64,000 nt of DNA from Pseudomonas sp. StFLB209 (GTDB lineage Bacteria; Pseudomonadota; Gammaproteobacteria; Pseudomonadales; Pseudomonadaceae). The first letter of the stretch is position 1. Every line of letters starts with the position of its first letter. Shown in pieces: positions 18,109-27,455 of this stretch. A model generated the notes under the pieces. The model did no database searches and had not been told where the DNA came from. It saw only the letters and a list, made by a program, of their open reading frames with translations. The stretch lies in the NCBI RefSeq assembly GCF_000829415.1, contig NZ_AP014637.1, forward strand, positions 2,120,001 through 2,184,000. Reading direction: 5' to 3'. Made by a program: the position numbers and the translations under genes.

Positions 18109-19605
18109 ATGACGGGTGCTCCACGTTTTCACGATTACTACTGTAAGGCTGACCGCATCATGCTCAGCCTGGTCTGGCTGTTGTTTGCCACCTCACTGGG
18201 CCTGGCGTTCTGGTATGACACCTTTGGCCAGGCGATTGTCGTGGGGGGCGGGGTCGCGCTGCTGCTGAGCGTCATGCACAGAAGCCTGAGCGGCACCCGC
18301 TTGCTCCGCTGCTGCTTTGCGGTGGGCTTCATGGTCCTGGCGGCCCTGCATATCAACCAGGCCCGCGGCATGATCGAAGTCCATTTCGGCATCTTCGTGC
18401 TGTTGGCGGTGTTGACGGTTTACCGCGACTGGCTGCCGATTCTGGCAGCGGCACTGATTATTGCGGTGCACCATGTGCTGTTTCATGCCCTGCATCACGC
18501 CGGTTTCCCGGTGTACGTCATGCACCACAATGGTGGCTGGGGCGCGGTTATGGTGCATGCCCTGTATGTGGTGGTCGAAACCGTGATCCTGATGTACTTG
18601 GCCCGTCACATCCATGCCGAAGCCACAGAAAGCCAGGACATGCTCGACAAGATGCTGGTTACCGCATCAAAACTGACCTCCGGCGACGCCGGTGTGTCGC
18701 GCAACCGTCTGCATGTACCGCTGGTTCAGCGTTTCGAGAGCTTCCTGCAACAACTGAGCGGGATGGTCGAGGGTGTGGTGCGTGACACCCAAGGGCTGGG
18801 CAAGCTGGGTAACGACCTGGCCCAGGCCAGCACTTCGCTGGAGAGCGGTGCCAAACAACAACTGACCGAGATTGCCCGCATGACCGATGCCATGCAGCGC
18901 ATGGGCGAGGGCATCAGCGATATCTCTGTGCATGTGGGGCAGGCTGTGCAACAGGCCGGCGATGCCCGTGAACAAGTGGCCGAATGTCGCGCCAGCGTAG
19001 ACCGGGCGCAGCGCGAGATTCTCGAACTGGCCACCTCGATCAGTCAGACCGACCAGACCGTTCAGGCCCTGGCCAGCCAGTCTCAACAGATCGGCACGGT
19101 GCTGGATGTGATCAGCAGCATTGCCGAGCAGACCAACCTGCTGGCGCTTAACGCGGCCATCGAGGCGGCGCGGGCCGGTGAGCAGGGCCGGGGCTTTGCC
19201 GTGGTGGCCGATGAGGTGCGCAGCCTGGCCCAGCGCACGGCGGTTTCGACCCAGGAAATTCAGGGCATCATCAGTGGCCTGCAGCAGGACAGCCGTCAAG
19301 CGGCCACGGCCATGCAGGGCAGCCGCCAGGGTGTGGACCGCTGTGTGCAGGACAGCCGGCGTGCGGCTGAATCACTCAAGGCCGTGGGCGTCGGCATTGG
19401 CTCGATCAGCGAACTCAACGGTCTGATCGCCGCCACCACCGACGAGCACTCTTGCCTGGGCCAGACCATTGCCAAACAGCTGATCGCCGTGCAGGACATT
19501 GCCGAACACACCGCCGACAATATCAGCGTCCTGGCCCAGAGCAGCCAGCGCCTGCCGCCGCTGGCGATGCGTCTTGAAAGCCTGGGCCAGACCTTTCAGC
19601 GCTGA
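18109..19605 (+). CDS. Methyl-accepting chemotaxis protein with His-rich multi-TM input domain
   Basis: This 498-residue chemoreceptor has an N terminus (about 15-175) of five or six membrane helices and no sizeable periplasmic domain. The last helices are unusually histidine-rich ([20 protein letters not shown], then MHHNGGW). The signalling domain follows, with the conserved tip [21 protein letters not shown]. No C-terminal CheR/CheB-docking pentapeptide is seen. The start ATG 18109 has GGGAGAG upstream; the frame is open further but lacks a ribosome binding site. The stimulus is unknown. A redox, metal or membrane-energy signal is inferred only from the embedded His-rich sensor. Confidence 0.9.
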   Translation: MTGAPRFHDYYCKADRIMLSLVWLLFATSLGLAFWYDTFGQAIVVGGGVALLLSVMHRSLSGTRLLRCCFAVGFMVLAALHINQARGMIEVHFGIFVLLAVLTVYRDWLPILAAALIIAVHHVLFHALHHAGFPVYVMHHNGGWGAVMVHALYVVVETVILMYLARHIHAEATESQDMLDKMLVTASKLTSGDAGVSRNRLHVPLVQRFESFLQQLSGMVEGVVRDTQGLGKLGNDLAQASTSLESGAKQQLTEIARMTDAMQRMGEGISDISVHVGQAVQQAGDAREQVAECRASVDRAQREILELATSISQTDQTVQALASQSQQIGTVLDVISSIAEQTNLLALNAAIEAARAGEQGRGFAVVADEVRSLAQRTAVSTQEIQGIISGLQQDSRQAATAMQGSRQGVDRCVQDSRRAAESLKAVGVGIGSISELNGLIAATTDEHSCLGQTIAKQLIAVQDIAEHTADNISVLAQSSQRLPPLAMRLESLGQTFQR

Positions 19606-20009
19606 CCGGGTAACCTCACCACCAGCGCACCCGGCCCGGTCAGTGCCAGCCCGGCAAACAGAGTCACGAACAGCCAGCCGAACTGGCCTTGTTCCAGGCT
19701 CCAGTCCGGGTGCACCACCAGCAAGGCCACCAGCAGCAGGAACAGGATCGGCAGGCAGGCCAGGCGGGTGGCGATGCCCAGAGCGATCAACAGCGGGCAC
19801 AGCAGCTGGGCGAACAGCGCTGCCAGCAGGGTTATGTGCGGGCCGAGGCCCAGCGGGTCGTCGATGTGTTGCAGCTCGCTACTCCAGTTGAGCAGCTTGG
19901 GCAGGCCATGGAGCTTGAGCATCAACAATGCGGCGCACACCCGCATCAACAGCAAACCAAGGTCCAGCAACCGGGCCGCAGCCTGGCTGGAGAGTCGGGG
20001 CAGGGGCAT
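19596..20009 (-). CDS. DoxX-family membrane protein
   Basis: This 137-residue integral membrane protein has four predicted helices (about 15-35, 60-80, 85-105 and 113-130) and the DoxX-family pattern [20 protein letters not shown]. DoxX proteins are linked loosely to thiosulfate or quinone redox chemistry, but most have no known function. I prefer ATG 20009 (GAG 8 nt upstream) over GTG 20018. Its 3' end overlaps the chemoreceptor gene tail-to-tail by 10 nt. Confidence 0.85.
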   Translation of the reverse strand: MPLPRLSSQAAARLLDLGLLLMRVCAALLMLKLHGLPKLLNWSSELQHIDDPLGLGPHITLLAALFAQLLCPLLIALGIATRLACLPILFLLLVALLVVHPDWSLEQGQFGWLFVTLFAGLALTGPGALVVRLPGQR

Positions 20010-20192
20010 GGCAGGCACTCGTTGGGAAACCGGGCCTGACTATGGCGATATTGGCCGGCGAATGATTGCGTGGATGTGCGCTCTTGCATGTGGGGCAATT
20101 GGGCACATGCGTGCAAGCTGGCGGGCTGACCTACAGCGATAGTGGAAGCTTTTCCGGCTGCTCAGCCGGCCTACTGAACTGTCGAGTGAACC

Positions 20193-21785
20193 ATGACCGC
20201 CACCCGCCCGCCAACCGCCTCACCCTGGAAGCCCTTGCAGGTAAAAGTCTTTCTCTGGCTGTGGCTGGCCAGCATTGCCTCCAATATCGGCACCTGGATG
20301 CACGAGGTCGGTTCCGGCTGGTTGATGACCAGCCTGTCGGCCAGCCCCCAGGCCGTGGCGTTGGTGCAGGTTGCCGGGGCCTTGCCGGTGTTTTTGCTGG
20401 CGCTGCCGGCCGGGGCGCTGGCCGATATCGTCAACAAGCGGCGTTATCTGTTGATCGTGCAGTTGTGGATGGCCGCTGTGGCGCTGGTGCTGACCTTGCT
20501 GACCCTGAGCGGGCAGATGACGGTGACGTTGTTACTGCTGCTGACCTTTGCCATGGGCATTGGCAGTGCGCTGATGATGCCGGCCTGGTCGGCGCTGGCG
20601 CCGGAAATCGTTGATCGGCAAGACGTCCCGGCGGCGGTGGCGTTGTCGAGCCTGGCGATGAACGTCGCCCGCGCCATCGGCCCGGCCATCGCCGGGGTGC
20701 TGGTCAGCCTCAGTGGTCCGTGGCTGACCTTTGCGCTGAACAGCGTCTCGTTTCTGGCGGTGATCATTGCCCTGTTGGCCTGGCGCCATCGGCCGGAGCC
20801 TTCCGTTCTGCCTGCCGAGCGCTGGCTGGGCGCGATGCGTGCCGGGGTGCGTTATGCGCGTGGCTCACAGCCGTTGCGTGCGGTACTGGTGCGCACCGCG
20901 GCGTTCTTCAGTGGTGCGGTGGTGGGCATGGCCTTGCTGCCTTTGCTGGTCCGTCGCGAGATCGGCGGCAGTGCGCTGGATTACGGGATCCTGCTGGGCT
21001 GCGTAGGTGCGGGGGCGATCTTTGGCGCCATGCAGTTGCCGCGTCTGCGGGCCCGGTTCAGCCCCGACACCATCGTGCTCGGTGCCAGTCTGGTGTATGC
21101 CGCTGTGTTATTGGGGCTGGCCTGGATTCGTTCGATTATCGGCCTGGCACCGGTCATGCTGATCAGCGGCATGGCCTGGATCGCGGTGCTCAGCAACCTG
21201 CAGGTGGCGGTGCAGACCAGCGTCGCGCCCTGGGTGCGGGCGCGTGCGGTGTCGTTGTACATTCTGGTGTTCTTCGGCTGTTCTGCCGCTGGCGCGGCGG
21301 CCTGGGGAGCGCTGGCCAGTCATGTATCAATGAGCGCGGCGTTTATCGGCGGTGCTGCGGTGCTGACCCTCGGGCTGGCGTTGCGCGGGCGCTTCCCGTT
21401 GCCGACCAGCCAGATTGAAGACCAGCAGCCTTCGCAGCACTGGCCGGCACCGATTCTGGATGAACAGATGAGCGCTGAACGCGGGCCGGTGATGATCACT
21501 GTGGAATACTGCATCGCGGCTGAACATGCCGCGCAATTCCACCAGGCCATGCAGGCGGTCAGCCGCATGCGCAAGCGCAACGGGGCATTTTCCTGGGGGC
21601 TGATGCAGGACAGTGAGAATCCGCGTCGCTGGAAAGAGTACTTCTTTGAAGAGTCGTGGCTGGAGCACCTGCGCCACCATAACCGGGTGACCCGTGCCGA
21701 CCAGAAGCTGGAAGCGGCTGCCCGGCGCTTTCAGGACAAGGCTGTAGATGTGAAGATCAGCCACCTGTTGGCGGCCAGAGGGTAA
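20193..21785 (+). CDS. MFS_3-family exporter with C-terminal extra domain
   Basis: Residues 1-410 form a major-facilitator transporter of the enterobactin-exporter-like MFS_3 group, with about 12 helices and an N-terminal WLASIASNIGTWMHEVGSGW block. A soluble cytoplasmic domain of about 100 residues follows (430-530; VMITVEYCIAAEHAAQFHQA ... RRWKEYFFEESWLEHLRHH). It resembles small antibiotic-monooxygenase-like ferredoxin-fold domains. No regulator or biosynthetic neighbour is present, so the substrate cannot be inferred. Confidence 0.88.
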   Translation: MTATRPPTASPWKPLQVKVFLWLWLASIASNIGTWMHEVGSGWLMTSLSASPQAVALVQVAGALPVFLLALPAGALADIVNKRRYLLIVQLWMAAVALVLTLLTLSGQMTVTLLLLLTFAMGIGSALMMPAWSALAPEIVDRQDVPAAVALSSLAMNVARAIGPAIAGVLVSLSGPWLTFALNSVSFLAVIIALLAWRHRPEPSVLPAERWLGAMRAGVRYARGSQPLRAVLVRTAAFFSGAVVGMALLPLLVRREIGGSALDYGILLGCVGAGAIFGAMQLPRLRARFSPDTIVLGASLVYAAVLLGLAWIRSIIGLAPVMLISGMAWIAVLSNLQVAVQTSVAPWVRARAVSLYILVFFGCSAAGAAAWGALASHVSMSAAFIGGAAVLTLGLALRGRFPLPTSQIEDQQPSQHWPAPILDEQMSAERGPVMITVEYCIAAEHAAQFHQAMQAVSRMRKRNGAFSWGLMQDSENPRRWKEYFFEESWLEHLRHHNRVTRADQKLEAAARRFQDKAVDVKISHLLAARG

Positions 21786-21813
21786 GCCTCCGGCCACCAG
21801 ATAGCAGGCGTAA

Positions 21814-23775
21814 TCAGGCGACCTTGAAGCGGTTCACCAGGTGCTGCTGATGCTCGGCCAGGCGTGCCAGTTCCTGACTGGTCACCGCGGTCTGCTGGGC
21901 ACCGGCGCTGACCTGGATGACCAGGTCGTTGATCTCGTTGACGTTGCGGCTGATGTCATCGGCCACAGCGCTCTGCTCTTCGGCCGCCGAAGCGATCTGG
22001 ATCGTACGGTCGCTGATGCGGCCCACGCCTTCGGCGATTTCGTCGAGCAGGTCACCGGCACGTACGATGTTGCTGGCGCCGGCCTGGGCTTTGCCGAGGG
22101 TCTGCTGCATGGACTGGGTGGCACGGTCCGAGCCGTTCTGCAGGTTGGCGATCATCTGCTGGATGCTGCCGGTCGACTGCTGGGTTTTCTGCGCCAGGCT
22201 GCGTACCTCGTCTGCGACCACGGCAAAGCCGCGACCGGCCTCACCGGCGCGTGCTGCTTCAATGGCGGCGTTAAGGGCCAGCAGGTTGGTCTGCTCGGCG
22301 ATGCCGCGAATGACATCAAGCACCGAAGAAATCGAATCGCTTTCCTGTTTCAGCTCGCCAATGATTTTCGCGGTTTCCTCAGCCTGGCCGGACAACTGGT
22401 GAATCAGCTCGATGGTGTTCGCGACTTCGCTGCGACCATCGATGGTGCTCTGGTTGATCTGCTGCGACATCTGCGCGGCATCGCTGGTGCTTTGCGCCAC
22501 ATCGCGCACCGTGGTGCTCATCTCGGTAATGGCCGCCGCCACCAGTTCAGTGCTCTGGCGTTGCTGCTCGACACTGCGGCTGGTCTGCACGGTGACCGCC
22601 GACGACTCTTCGGCCGCGGTGGCGACCTGCGCCGTGGCGTTGCTGATTTCCTGGATGATGTTGGTGATTTCCACCGCCATGCTGTTGAGGTTGGCCGAAA
22701 TCTGGCCGAATTCATCACGGCTCTGGTAGTCGGAGCGAGCGGTGAGGTCACGCTGCGATAGCTTGAGCAGTACGCCGTTCACATCACGCACTGCCAGGTC
22801 GATGTTATGGATGATCAGGTAGGCCAGGGCCGACACTGCGAGCAGTGAGATCAGCACGGCAGTGATGGTCAGCCACAGGACCTGGCTGGCACTGTCGCGT
22901 GCCTCTTGGGCGAGTATGGCGACCTTTTGACTGAGGTTATTCTCCACCTCACCCATCAGGTCGATGCGCTTGGTGGCGGTTTCAAACCAGGATTCGGGTT
23001 TTACCCCCAGCGCGGTGCCCAAGGGCAATTCGAATGCCTGACGTTGCAGGCGGCCGACTTCCACGGCGCTGGCATCTTTCATCCGCTCGTCGAGTTGCTG
23101 CAGTAGTTCACCTGGCGCCTTGCGGCGGAAGTTTTCCGAATAGGCGGTAAATTCGCCCAGGTTGCGGCTGAAACGCGACAGCAGGTTGGCGTCGAAGCTG
23201 TTCTGGCTGAACACCAGGCCCAGCACGACCCGCTCGCGCCCGGCGCGCTCTTTCATTTCGATGAACTGATTCAGTGCACTGAGGGCGTGAATGATCTCTG
23301 GGTCGTTGATCCGCGCTTCCAGAGAATGGGTAAAGCCGATCAGCTTCTGGATGGTCTCGGTATAACGGGCGCCAGACTCGGTGCTGGGGATGCCCAGTGC
23401 GTCGACCTGGCTGCGCAAGGCCTGCAGGCCATCGAGCGCACCCAGTGCATTGTTCAATTCGCCGACGCCTTCGGTCGACATTGCCCTGACGGCCGCCAGT
23501 GACTGGTTGACGCTCTGGCGCATGGTTGCCAGCTCGTTACGCATCGAATTGCCCTTGCTGCCCAGATAAACGCCGCTGGCGCCCCGCTCGCGCTGCAAGG
23601 TGGTAATCAGTTGGCTGATTTTCTGCGCGATGGCCGTGGCTCGTACGGTGCTGTCCATGCTTTGCAGAATTCGGGTGTTCTCCACCACGCTGCTGGTGGC
23701 GAACCACAAAAAACCGAGCGAGGGGAGTAACAGTATCAGCAGCAGCTTTAAGCGCAGGGGGGCATTCTTGAGCAT
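21814..23775 (-). CDS. NIT-domain methyl-accepting chemotaxis protein (McpN-like)
   Basis: This 653-residue chemoreceptor has TM1 at about 9-29 and a periplasmic NIT domain at about 45-300 ([20 protein letters not shown] is the signature helix). TM2 is about 302-322, followed by HAMP to about 380. The signalling domain has the tip [24 protein letters not shown] domains bind nitrate or nitrite in characterised receptors such as P. aeruginosa McpN. No CheR pentapeptide is seen. A FliA-type promoter lies upstream, tying expression to flagellar genes. Confidence 0.92.
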   Translation of the reverse strand: MLKNAPLRLKLLLILLLPSLGFLWFATSSVVENTRILQSMDSTVRATAIAQKISQLITTLQRERGASGVYLGSKGNSMRNELATMRQSVNQSLAAVRAMSTEGVGELNNALGALDGLQALRSQVDALGIPSTESGARYTETIQKLIGFTHSLEARINDPEIIHALSALNQFIEMKERAGRERVVLGLVFSQNSFDANLLSRFSRNLGEFTAYSENFRRKAPGELLQQLDERMKDASAVEVGRLQRQAFELPLGTALGVKPESWFETATKRIDLMGEVENNLSQKVAILAQEARDSASQVLWLTITAVLISLLAVSALAYLIIHNIDLAVRDVNGVLLKLSQRDLTARSDYQSRDEFGQISANLNSMAVEITNIIQEISNATAQVATAAEESSAVTVQTSRSVEQQRQSTELVAAAITEMSTTVRDVAQSTSDAAQMSQQINQSTIDGRSEVANTIELIHQLSGQAEETAKIIGELKQESDSISSVLDVIRGIAEQTNLLALNAAIEAARAGEAGRGFAVVADEVRSLAQKTQQSTGSIQQMIANLQNGSDRATQSMQQTLGKAQAGASNIVRAGDLLDEIAEGVGRISDRTIQIASAAEEQSAVADDISRNVNEINDLVIQVSAGAQQTAVTSQELARLAEHQQHLVNRFKVA

Positions 23776-23843
23776 AGTCCTTCGAGCCTCAGATTATTTT
23801 ATCCACTGCGTTCATGCAGTGGTTGCCAAGCGGTTGATAGACC

Positions 23844-23870
23844 TTATCGTCGCAGCCGACGAAAAGTTGA
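23844..23870 (-). promoter_or_regulatory. Sigma-28 (FliA) promoter of the NIT chemoreceptor
   Basis: On the minus strand it reads TCAACTTT-N11-GACGATAA, against the FliA consensus TAAAGTTT-N11-GCCGATAA: 13 of 16 positions match with exact spacing. It ends about 70 nt before the ATG. Confidence 0.68.
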
Positions 23871-24074
23871 TGGCGCAAAACAGCGTTAGTTGAACGAGTG
23901 GTCAATACTGATCCGTCAATAATCGCCTTCCCTTGGCTTGAAACTCTCTATGGCGCGGGTTGTGGCCTGTGGAACAGTTTTCGGCCAATTGGGGTTTCCC
24001 GGCTCATTTTTTGAAGCAAAAGACGTACCCGGCTACTGATACGCAGGACTCTATCGACAGGTGGCAGGGCGTTA

Positions 24075-24088
24075 TTGATCTGCATCAG
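24075..24088. promoter_or_regulatory. ANR/FNR-type box upstream of ldhA
   Basis: TTGAT-CTGC-ATCAG differs from the ANR consensus TTGAT-N4-ATCAA by one base. It lies 80 nt before the ldhA ATG, compatible with activation from about -41.5 of a start site near 24123. Confidence 0.6.
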
Positions 24089-24168
24089 TAAGGCGTTGCG
24101 TCGGCTGGTTTAGCCTGCCCTCAGGGCCATTCAGGGCTGAGCTGCGTGGCCTACAGAAGGAACTGCCC

Positions 24169-25167
24169 ATGAAACTCGCTCTATTGAGTGCTCAACCCTA
24201 CGATCAACGGTTTTTTGATGAGGCCCTGCAACGCGATTGCCTGGCCGGTGACCTTGCCCTGAGCTACCTGACACCGACCTTGAACCGTGACACGGTCAGG
24301 CTCGCGCAGGGGTACGATGCCATTTGCGTATTCGTCAACGACCAACTGGATGCCGCCGTGCTGGAGGCGCTGGCGGGCTACGGCGTCAAGGCGATCCTGT
24401 TGCGGTGCGCAGGCTTCAACAACATTGATCTGGAAAGCGCGGGGCGCCTCGGGCTGTTCGTGGCGAGGGTGCCCGGTTATTCGCCCGAAGCGGTCGCCGA
24501 GCACACCCTGGCACTGGTCATGACCCTCAACCGGCATACCCATCGCGCCTACAATCGGGTGCGTGAGGGCAACTTCATGCTCGAAGGCCTGCTGGGCTTC
24601 AACCTGCACGGCAAGACCGTGGGCATTATCGGCACCGGGCAGATCGGCCTGGCCACGGCGCGGATCTTCAAGGGTTTTGGCTGCCGTGTGCTGGGTTATG
24701 ACCCGTTTGAAACCGCCGCCTTCAGCGGCGTGGGTGAGTACGTGACGCTGGGTCAACTGCTGGCCGAAGCGGACATCGTCAGCCTGCATTGCCCGCTCAG
24801 CGACACCACTCGCCATCTGATCCGCGCCGAAACCCTGGCCCAAATGAAGCCCGGCGCCATGCTGGTCAACACCTCGCGCGGCGCACTGGTCGACACCCTG
24901 GCGGTGATCGAAGCCCTCAAATCGCGGCAGCTCGGGTCATTGGCCATCGACGTCTATGAACAAGAGAGCCAGCTGTTTTTCCATGACCGCTCCAGCGATC
25001 GTATCGACGACGAAGTGTTCCTGCGCCTGACCACATTTCCCAATGTGCTGATCACCGGCCATCAAGGCTTTTTCACCCGTGAGGCACTGGATCAGATTGC
25101 CGAAGTGACGCTGGATAACCTGAGATGTTTTGTACAGGGCGAGCGTTGCGCCAACAGCCTGGTTTGA
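24169..25167 (+). CDS. ldhA: Fermentative D-lactate dehydrogenase LdhA
   Basis: This 332-residue D-2-hydroxyacid dehydrogenase reduces pyruvate to D-lactate with NADH. The NAD-binding GTGQIGLA lies in the middle third. NTSRGALVD carries the substrate Arg, DVYEQES the catalytic Glu, and GHQGFFTREAL the catalytic His. FFHDRSSDRI and the overall length match LdhA rather than glycerate or phosphoglycerate dehydrogenases. AGAAGGAA lies upstream. In pseudomonads it supports pyruvate fermentation without oxygen, which agrees with the ANR-like box. Confidence 0.92.
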   Translation: MKLALLSAQPYDQRFFDEALQRDCLAGDLALSYLTPTLNRDTVRLAQGYDAICVFVNDQLDAAVLEALAGYGVKAILLRCAGFNNIDLESAGRLGLFVARVPGYSPEAVAEHTLALVMTLNRHTHRAYNRVREGNFMLEGLLGFNLHGKTVGIIGTGQIGLATARIFKGFGCRVLGYDPFETAAFSGVGEYVTLGQLLAEADIVSLHCPLSDTTRHLIRAETLAQMKPGAMLVNTSRGALVDTLAVIEALKSRQLGSLAIDVYEQESQLFFHDRSSDRIDDEVFLRLTTFPNVLITGHQGFFTREALDQIAEVTLDNLRCFVQGERCANSLV

Positions 25168-25212
25168 GTCCTGTACGCTGCGGCTCGGTGGGCGCTCGCA
25201 GCAACATCTGAT

Positions 25213-25240
25213 CCTGTAGGAGCAGCTTCAGCTGCGAAGA
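25213..25240. repeat. REP-type element
   Basis: GTAGGAGCAGCTTCAGCTGC followed by GAAG is the typical Pseudomonas REP core with an AGCAGC/GCTGC stem. It lies between the convergent ldhA and LysR genes. Confidence 0.65.
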
Positions 25241-25260
25241 AGGGGTTCCAGAGCTATCCC

Positions 25261-26184
25261 TTAGGCCAACCCCCGTAGCCACTCCAGCAAATCAGCCTGC
25301 AAACTGCCGGCTTGCAGTGGCTGCGGCGACAGCAGGCAATAGCGCGAGCCGTCTTCGACAAAGCCCAGTGGCGCGATGAGTACGCCGCTGGCCAGGTCGT
25401 CGCGCACCAGATGCCAAGGACCGATCGCCACGCCAAGGCCGGCTACCGCAGCTTGCAGGCTGAAATAGAAATGCTCGAACACTTGCCCCGGCGGCTCGGG
25501 GTACGGTTGATCGGCAGCCGTGGCCCATTCGGCCCAGGCTTGCGGCCGGGTGCGAGTGTGCAGGCAGGTCGCATCGCTGCGCAGTGCAGCAGCGGGTTTG
25601 TCCGTGTTGAACCAGGCCGCCAGTTTGTCCGGGCGGCAGACCGGTCCGACTTTTTCCACAAACAACGGCTCGGCACAGTAATTGTCTGGCCAGCAGAAGT
25701 CATCGCGGCGGATTGCCAGATCAATACCGCTACTGAACGAAAACGGCCCGCCGCCAGCGACCAGGTGCATATCGATGCCCGGATGCCGTGCTTGAAAGGC
25801 CGGCCAGCGCGGAATCAGCCAGCGCATCAGCAAAGTTGGCCCGCACGACAAGACCCAGCGCCGCTGCTGGCGGGCACTGGCCTGTAACTCGGCCACTGAC
25901 TGGCGGATCACGCCCAGGCCATCGCCCACCGCCCGCGCCAGCTTGCGCCCGGCTTGGGTCAGAAATACCCGGCGGCTACGGCGTTCGAACAGCGCCAGGC
26001 CCAGTTCGTCTTCGAGCAAGCGCACGGCGCGGCTGACCGCGCCGTGGGTCAGATGCAACTCGGTGGCCGCCTTGGTGAAGTTCTCATGCCGGGCATCGGC
26101 CTCGAAACAACGCAGAGCCAACAGCGAGGGCAGGCGAGTGTCGCAAAATGGTGAGTCTGACTCACCATTACGGTCAGAAAACAT
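25261..26184 (-). CDS. LysR-family regulator, GcvA-like
   Basis: This 307-residue LysR regulator has a helix-turn-helix at about 17-76 (LPSLLALRCFEADARHENFT, then KAATELHLTHGAVSRAVRLLE), the GcvA-subfamily pattern. The effector domain is about 105-300. It is divergent from a LysE-type exporter over 63 nt, so it probably controls it. The first 14 residues are extra compared with the subfamily and are encoded by a perfect inverted repeat. No alternative in-frame start is available closer to LPSLLALR. Confidence 0.9.
   Translation of the reverse strand: MFSDRNGESDSPFCDTRLPSLLALRCFEADARHENFTKAATELHLTHGAVSRAVRLLEDELGLALFERRSRRVFLTQAGRKLARAVGDGLGVIRQSVAELQASARQQRRWVLSCGPTLLMRWLIPRWPAFQARHPGIDMHLVAGGGPFSFSSGIDLAIRRDDFCWPDNYCAEPLFVEKVGPVCRPDKLAAWFNTDKPAAALRSDATCLHTRTRPQAWAEWATAADQPYPEPPGQVFEHFYFSLQAAVAGLGVAIGPWHLVRDDLASGVLIAPLGFVEDGSRYCLLSPQPLQAGSLQADLLEWLRGLA
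26147..26169. promoter_or_regulatory. Perfect inverted repeat at the start of the LysR gene
   Basis: AATGGTGAGT-CTG-ACTCACCATT has 10-bp perfect arms with a 3-bp spacer, within codons 5-13 of the regulator. It could be an autoregulatory operator or an mRNA hairpin that masks early codons. Confidence 0.5.
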
Positions 26185-26247
26185 CGTTAATCATCCGCCA
26201 TAACCCCGGTTAGCATCGTGCTTTTATGGATAACGACAGGATAAGCC

Positions 26248-26862
26248 ATGACCGAATGGATAGCTGTAATCACGATTACCCTGCTGGCGGTGATCAGCCC
26301 CGGCCCGGACTTTGCGATGGTGACCCGCAACAGCCTGATGCTGTCGCGCCGCGCGGGGGTATTTACCGCGTTGGGTATTGGCTTGGGCGTATTGGTGCAT
26401 GTCAGCTACACCTTGGTCGGCGTGGGGCTGCTGATTCAGCAGTCACTCTGGCTGTTCAATGCCATCAAACTGGCTGGCGCCGCTTACCTGATCTACCTCG
26501 GCGTAAAGATGTTACTCGCCAAGCCCGGCGCAGTGGCGACCGCAGCAGCCGTCTCGATGTCCGACGCAATGGCATTGCGAACCGGTTTGCTCACCAACGC
26601 ACTGAACCCGAAAACCACGATCTTTATTGTCAGCCTGTTCATGCAGGTGGTGCGGCCTGATACGTCAGTGGCGACGCAGATCGGCTATGGCGCGTTCATC
26701 TCGCTGGCGCATATGGCCTGGTTTGCACTGGTTGCGATGTGCTTTTCGGCCGGCGCCTTGCGTGAGTGGCTGCTGGGGGTAAGGCACTGGGTCGACCGGG
26801 CATTTGGCGGGTTGCTGGTGGGGTTTGGGGCGTTGCTGGTGGGGCAGAACAGCGGGCGTTGA
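26248..26862 (+). CDS. LysE/RhtB-family amino-acid exporter
   Basis: This 204-residue membrane protein of the LysE superfamily has five or six helices. The N-terminal signature is LLAVISPGPDFAMVTRNSL, followed by GLGVLVHVSYTLVGVG and LLTNALNPKTTIFIVSLF. Such proteins export threonine, homoserine or other amino acids. The divergent GcvA-like LysR gene is the likely regulator. The exact substrate cannot be read from the sequence. Confidence 0.9.
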   Translation: MTEWIAVITITLLAVISPGPDFAMVTRNSLMLSRRAGVFTALGIGLGVLVHVSYTLVGVGLLIQQSLWLFNAIKLAGAAYLIYLGVKMLLAKPGAVATAAAVSMSDAMALRTGLLTNALNPKTTIFIVSLFMQVVRPDTSVATQIGYGAFISLAHMAWFALVAMCFSAGALREWLLGVRHWVDRAFGGLLVGFGALLVGQNSGR

Positions 26863-27000
26863 GTGAGCTGGATCATGCCAACGGACCTGCTACCCCCGAA
26901 GTCACCCCCGAAGTCGTGAGTGATGATTTGCTGAGCGTTGCAGGGAGCATCGTCATGCCGGGGGAGTCGGACCAAGGTCCATGCAGGACCAGGCATAACG

Positions 27001-27029
27001 AAAAAAGGCCCAGGTTTTCACCTGAGCCT
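27001..27029 (-). terminator. Terminator of the tRNA-Arg transcript
   Basis: On the minus strand AGGCTCAGGT-GAAA-ACCTGGGCCT is followed by a run of T, 10 nt after the tRNA 3' end. One stem position is mismatched. Confidence 0.85.
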
Positions 27030-27038
27030 TTTCATATA

Positions 27039-27115
27039 TGGCGCACCTGGCGGGATTCGAACCCACGACCCCTGCCTTCGGAGGGCAGTACTCTATCCAG
27101 CTGAGCTACAGGTGC
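27039..27115 (-). tRNA. tRNA-Arg (anticodon CCG)
   Basis: The 77-nt cloverleaf reads on the minus strand. Acceptor stem GCACCTG/CAGGTGC, D-arm GCTC ... GAGT, anticodon stem CTGCC/GGCAG with loop CTCCGAA (anticodon CCG, decoding CGG), T-loop GTTCGAATC. Discriminator G and an encoded CCA end it. Confidence 0.97.
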
Positions 27116-27455
27116 AACGCGGGCGCCATAATACTCATCTGAACGCCGTGCGTCCATGCTGGCGAGCATGTGTTGTTGATTTCGCACGATTTATTGCCTG
27201 AAAGTGACATTTCGGCCAACGAGACTTGCACTGGCTGGACGTTGCGTTCTTTTTTTCGAACGGGCTCTTGTCCTTTTTTCTGCCTGTGCCTAGGATGCGT
27301 TTGAGATTTCAAACGCTCCTGTTCGGCCTTTCGGCCTGCTAAGCTTTGCGCGCCGCAGGAAAAGGCGAATTCATTTGTTAATGGTGCCCTGTGGCGGCGC
27401 CGTTTCTTTCTATCAGCTTCGCTGCGCCCGCGCGCGGTGTTTATCGGAGGCCGAC
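27116..27455. other. 340-nt region between tRNA-Arg and gabD
   Basis: No gene is seen. It must contain the tRNA promoter (leftward) and the gabD promoter. An inverted repeat GCGTTTGA-GATT-TCAAACGC lies at 27297-27316, 140 nt before gabD. GGCCTTTCGGCC follows near 27325-27337. Confidence 0.6.
27297..27316. promoter_or_regulatory. Inverted repeat upstream of gabD
   Basis: GCGTTTGA and TCAAACGC are perfect 8-bp arms around GATT, 140 nt upstream of gabD. It is a candidate operator; no regulator is adjacent to gabDT here. Confidence 0.35.

Larger units (their letters stand above)
23776..24168. other. 393-nt divergent intergenic region between the chemoreceptor and ldhA
   Basis: No gene is seen. 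It holds a 7-bp-arm inverted repeat (CCACTGC ... GCAGTGG, 23803-23822), a FliA-type promoter facing left and an ANR-like box facing ldhA. Confidence 0.7.

Noticed and set aside
26881..26920. Direct repeat of ACCCCCGAAGTC after the LysE gene as a mobile or regulatory element
   Set aside because: Only two short copies occur, without inverted ends, conserved spacing or relation to a promoter.
27039..27115. tRNA-Arg as a site of genomic island integration
   Set aside because: No integrase gene, no repeated tRNA 3' end and no composition change are seen on either side.
27225..27245. Sigma-54 promoter before gabD (TGGC ... TTGC)
   Set aside because: The GG-to-GC distance is one base short of the strict -24/-12 spacing, so it should not work.
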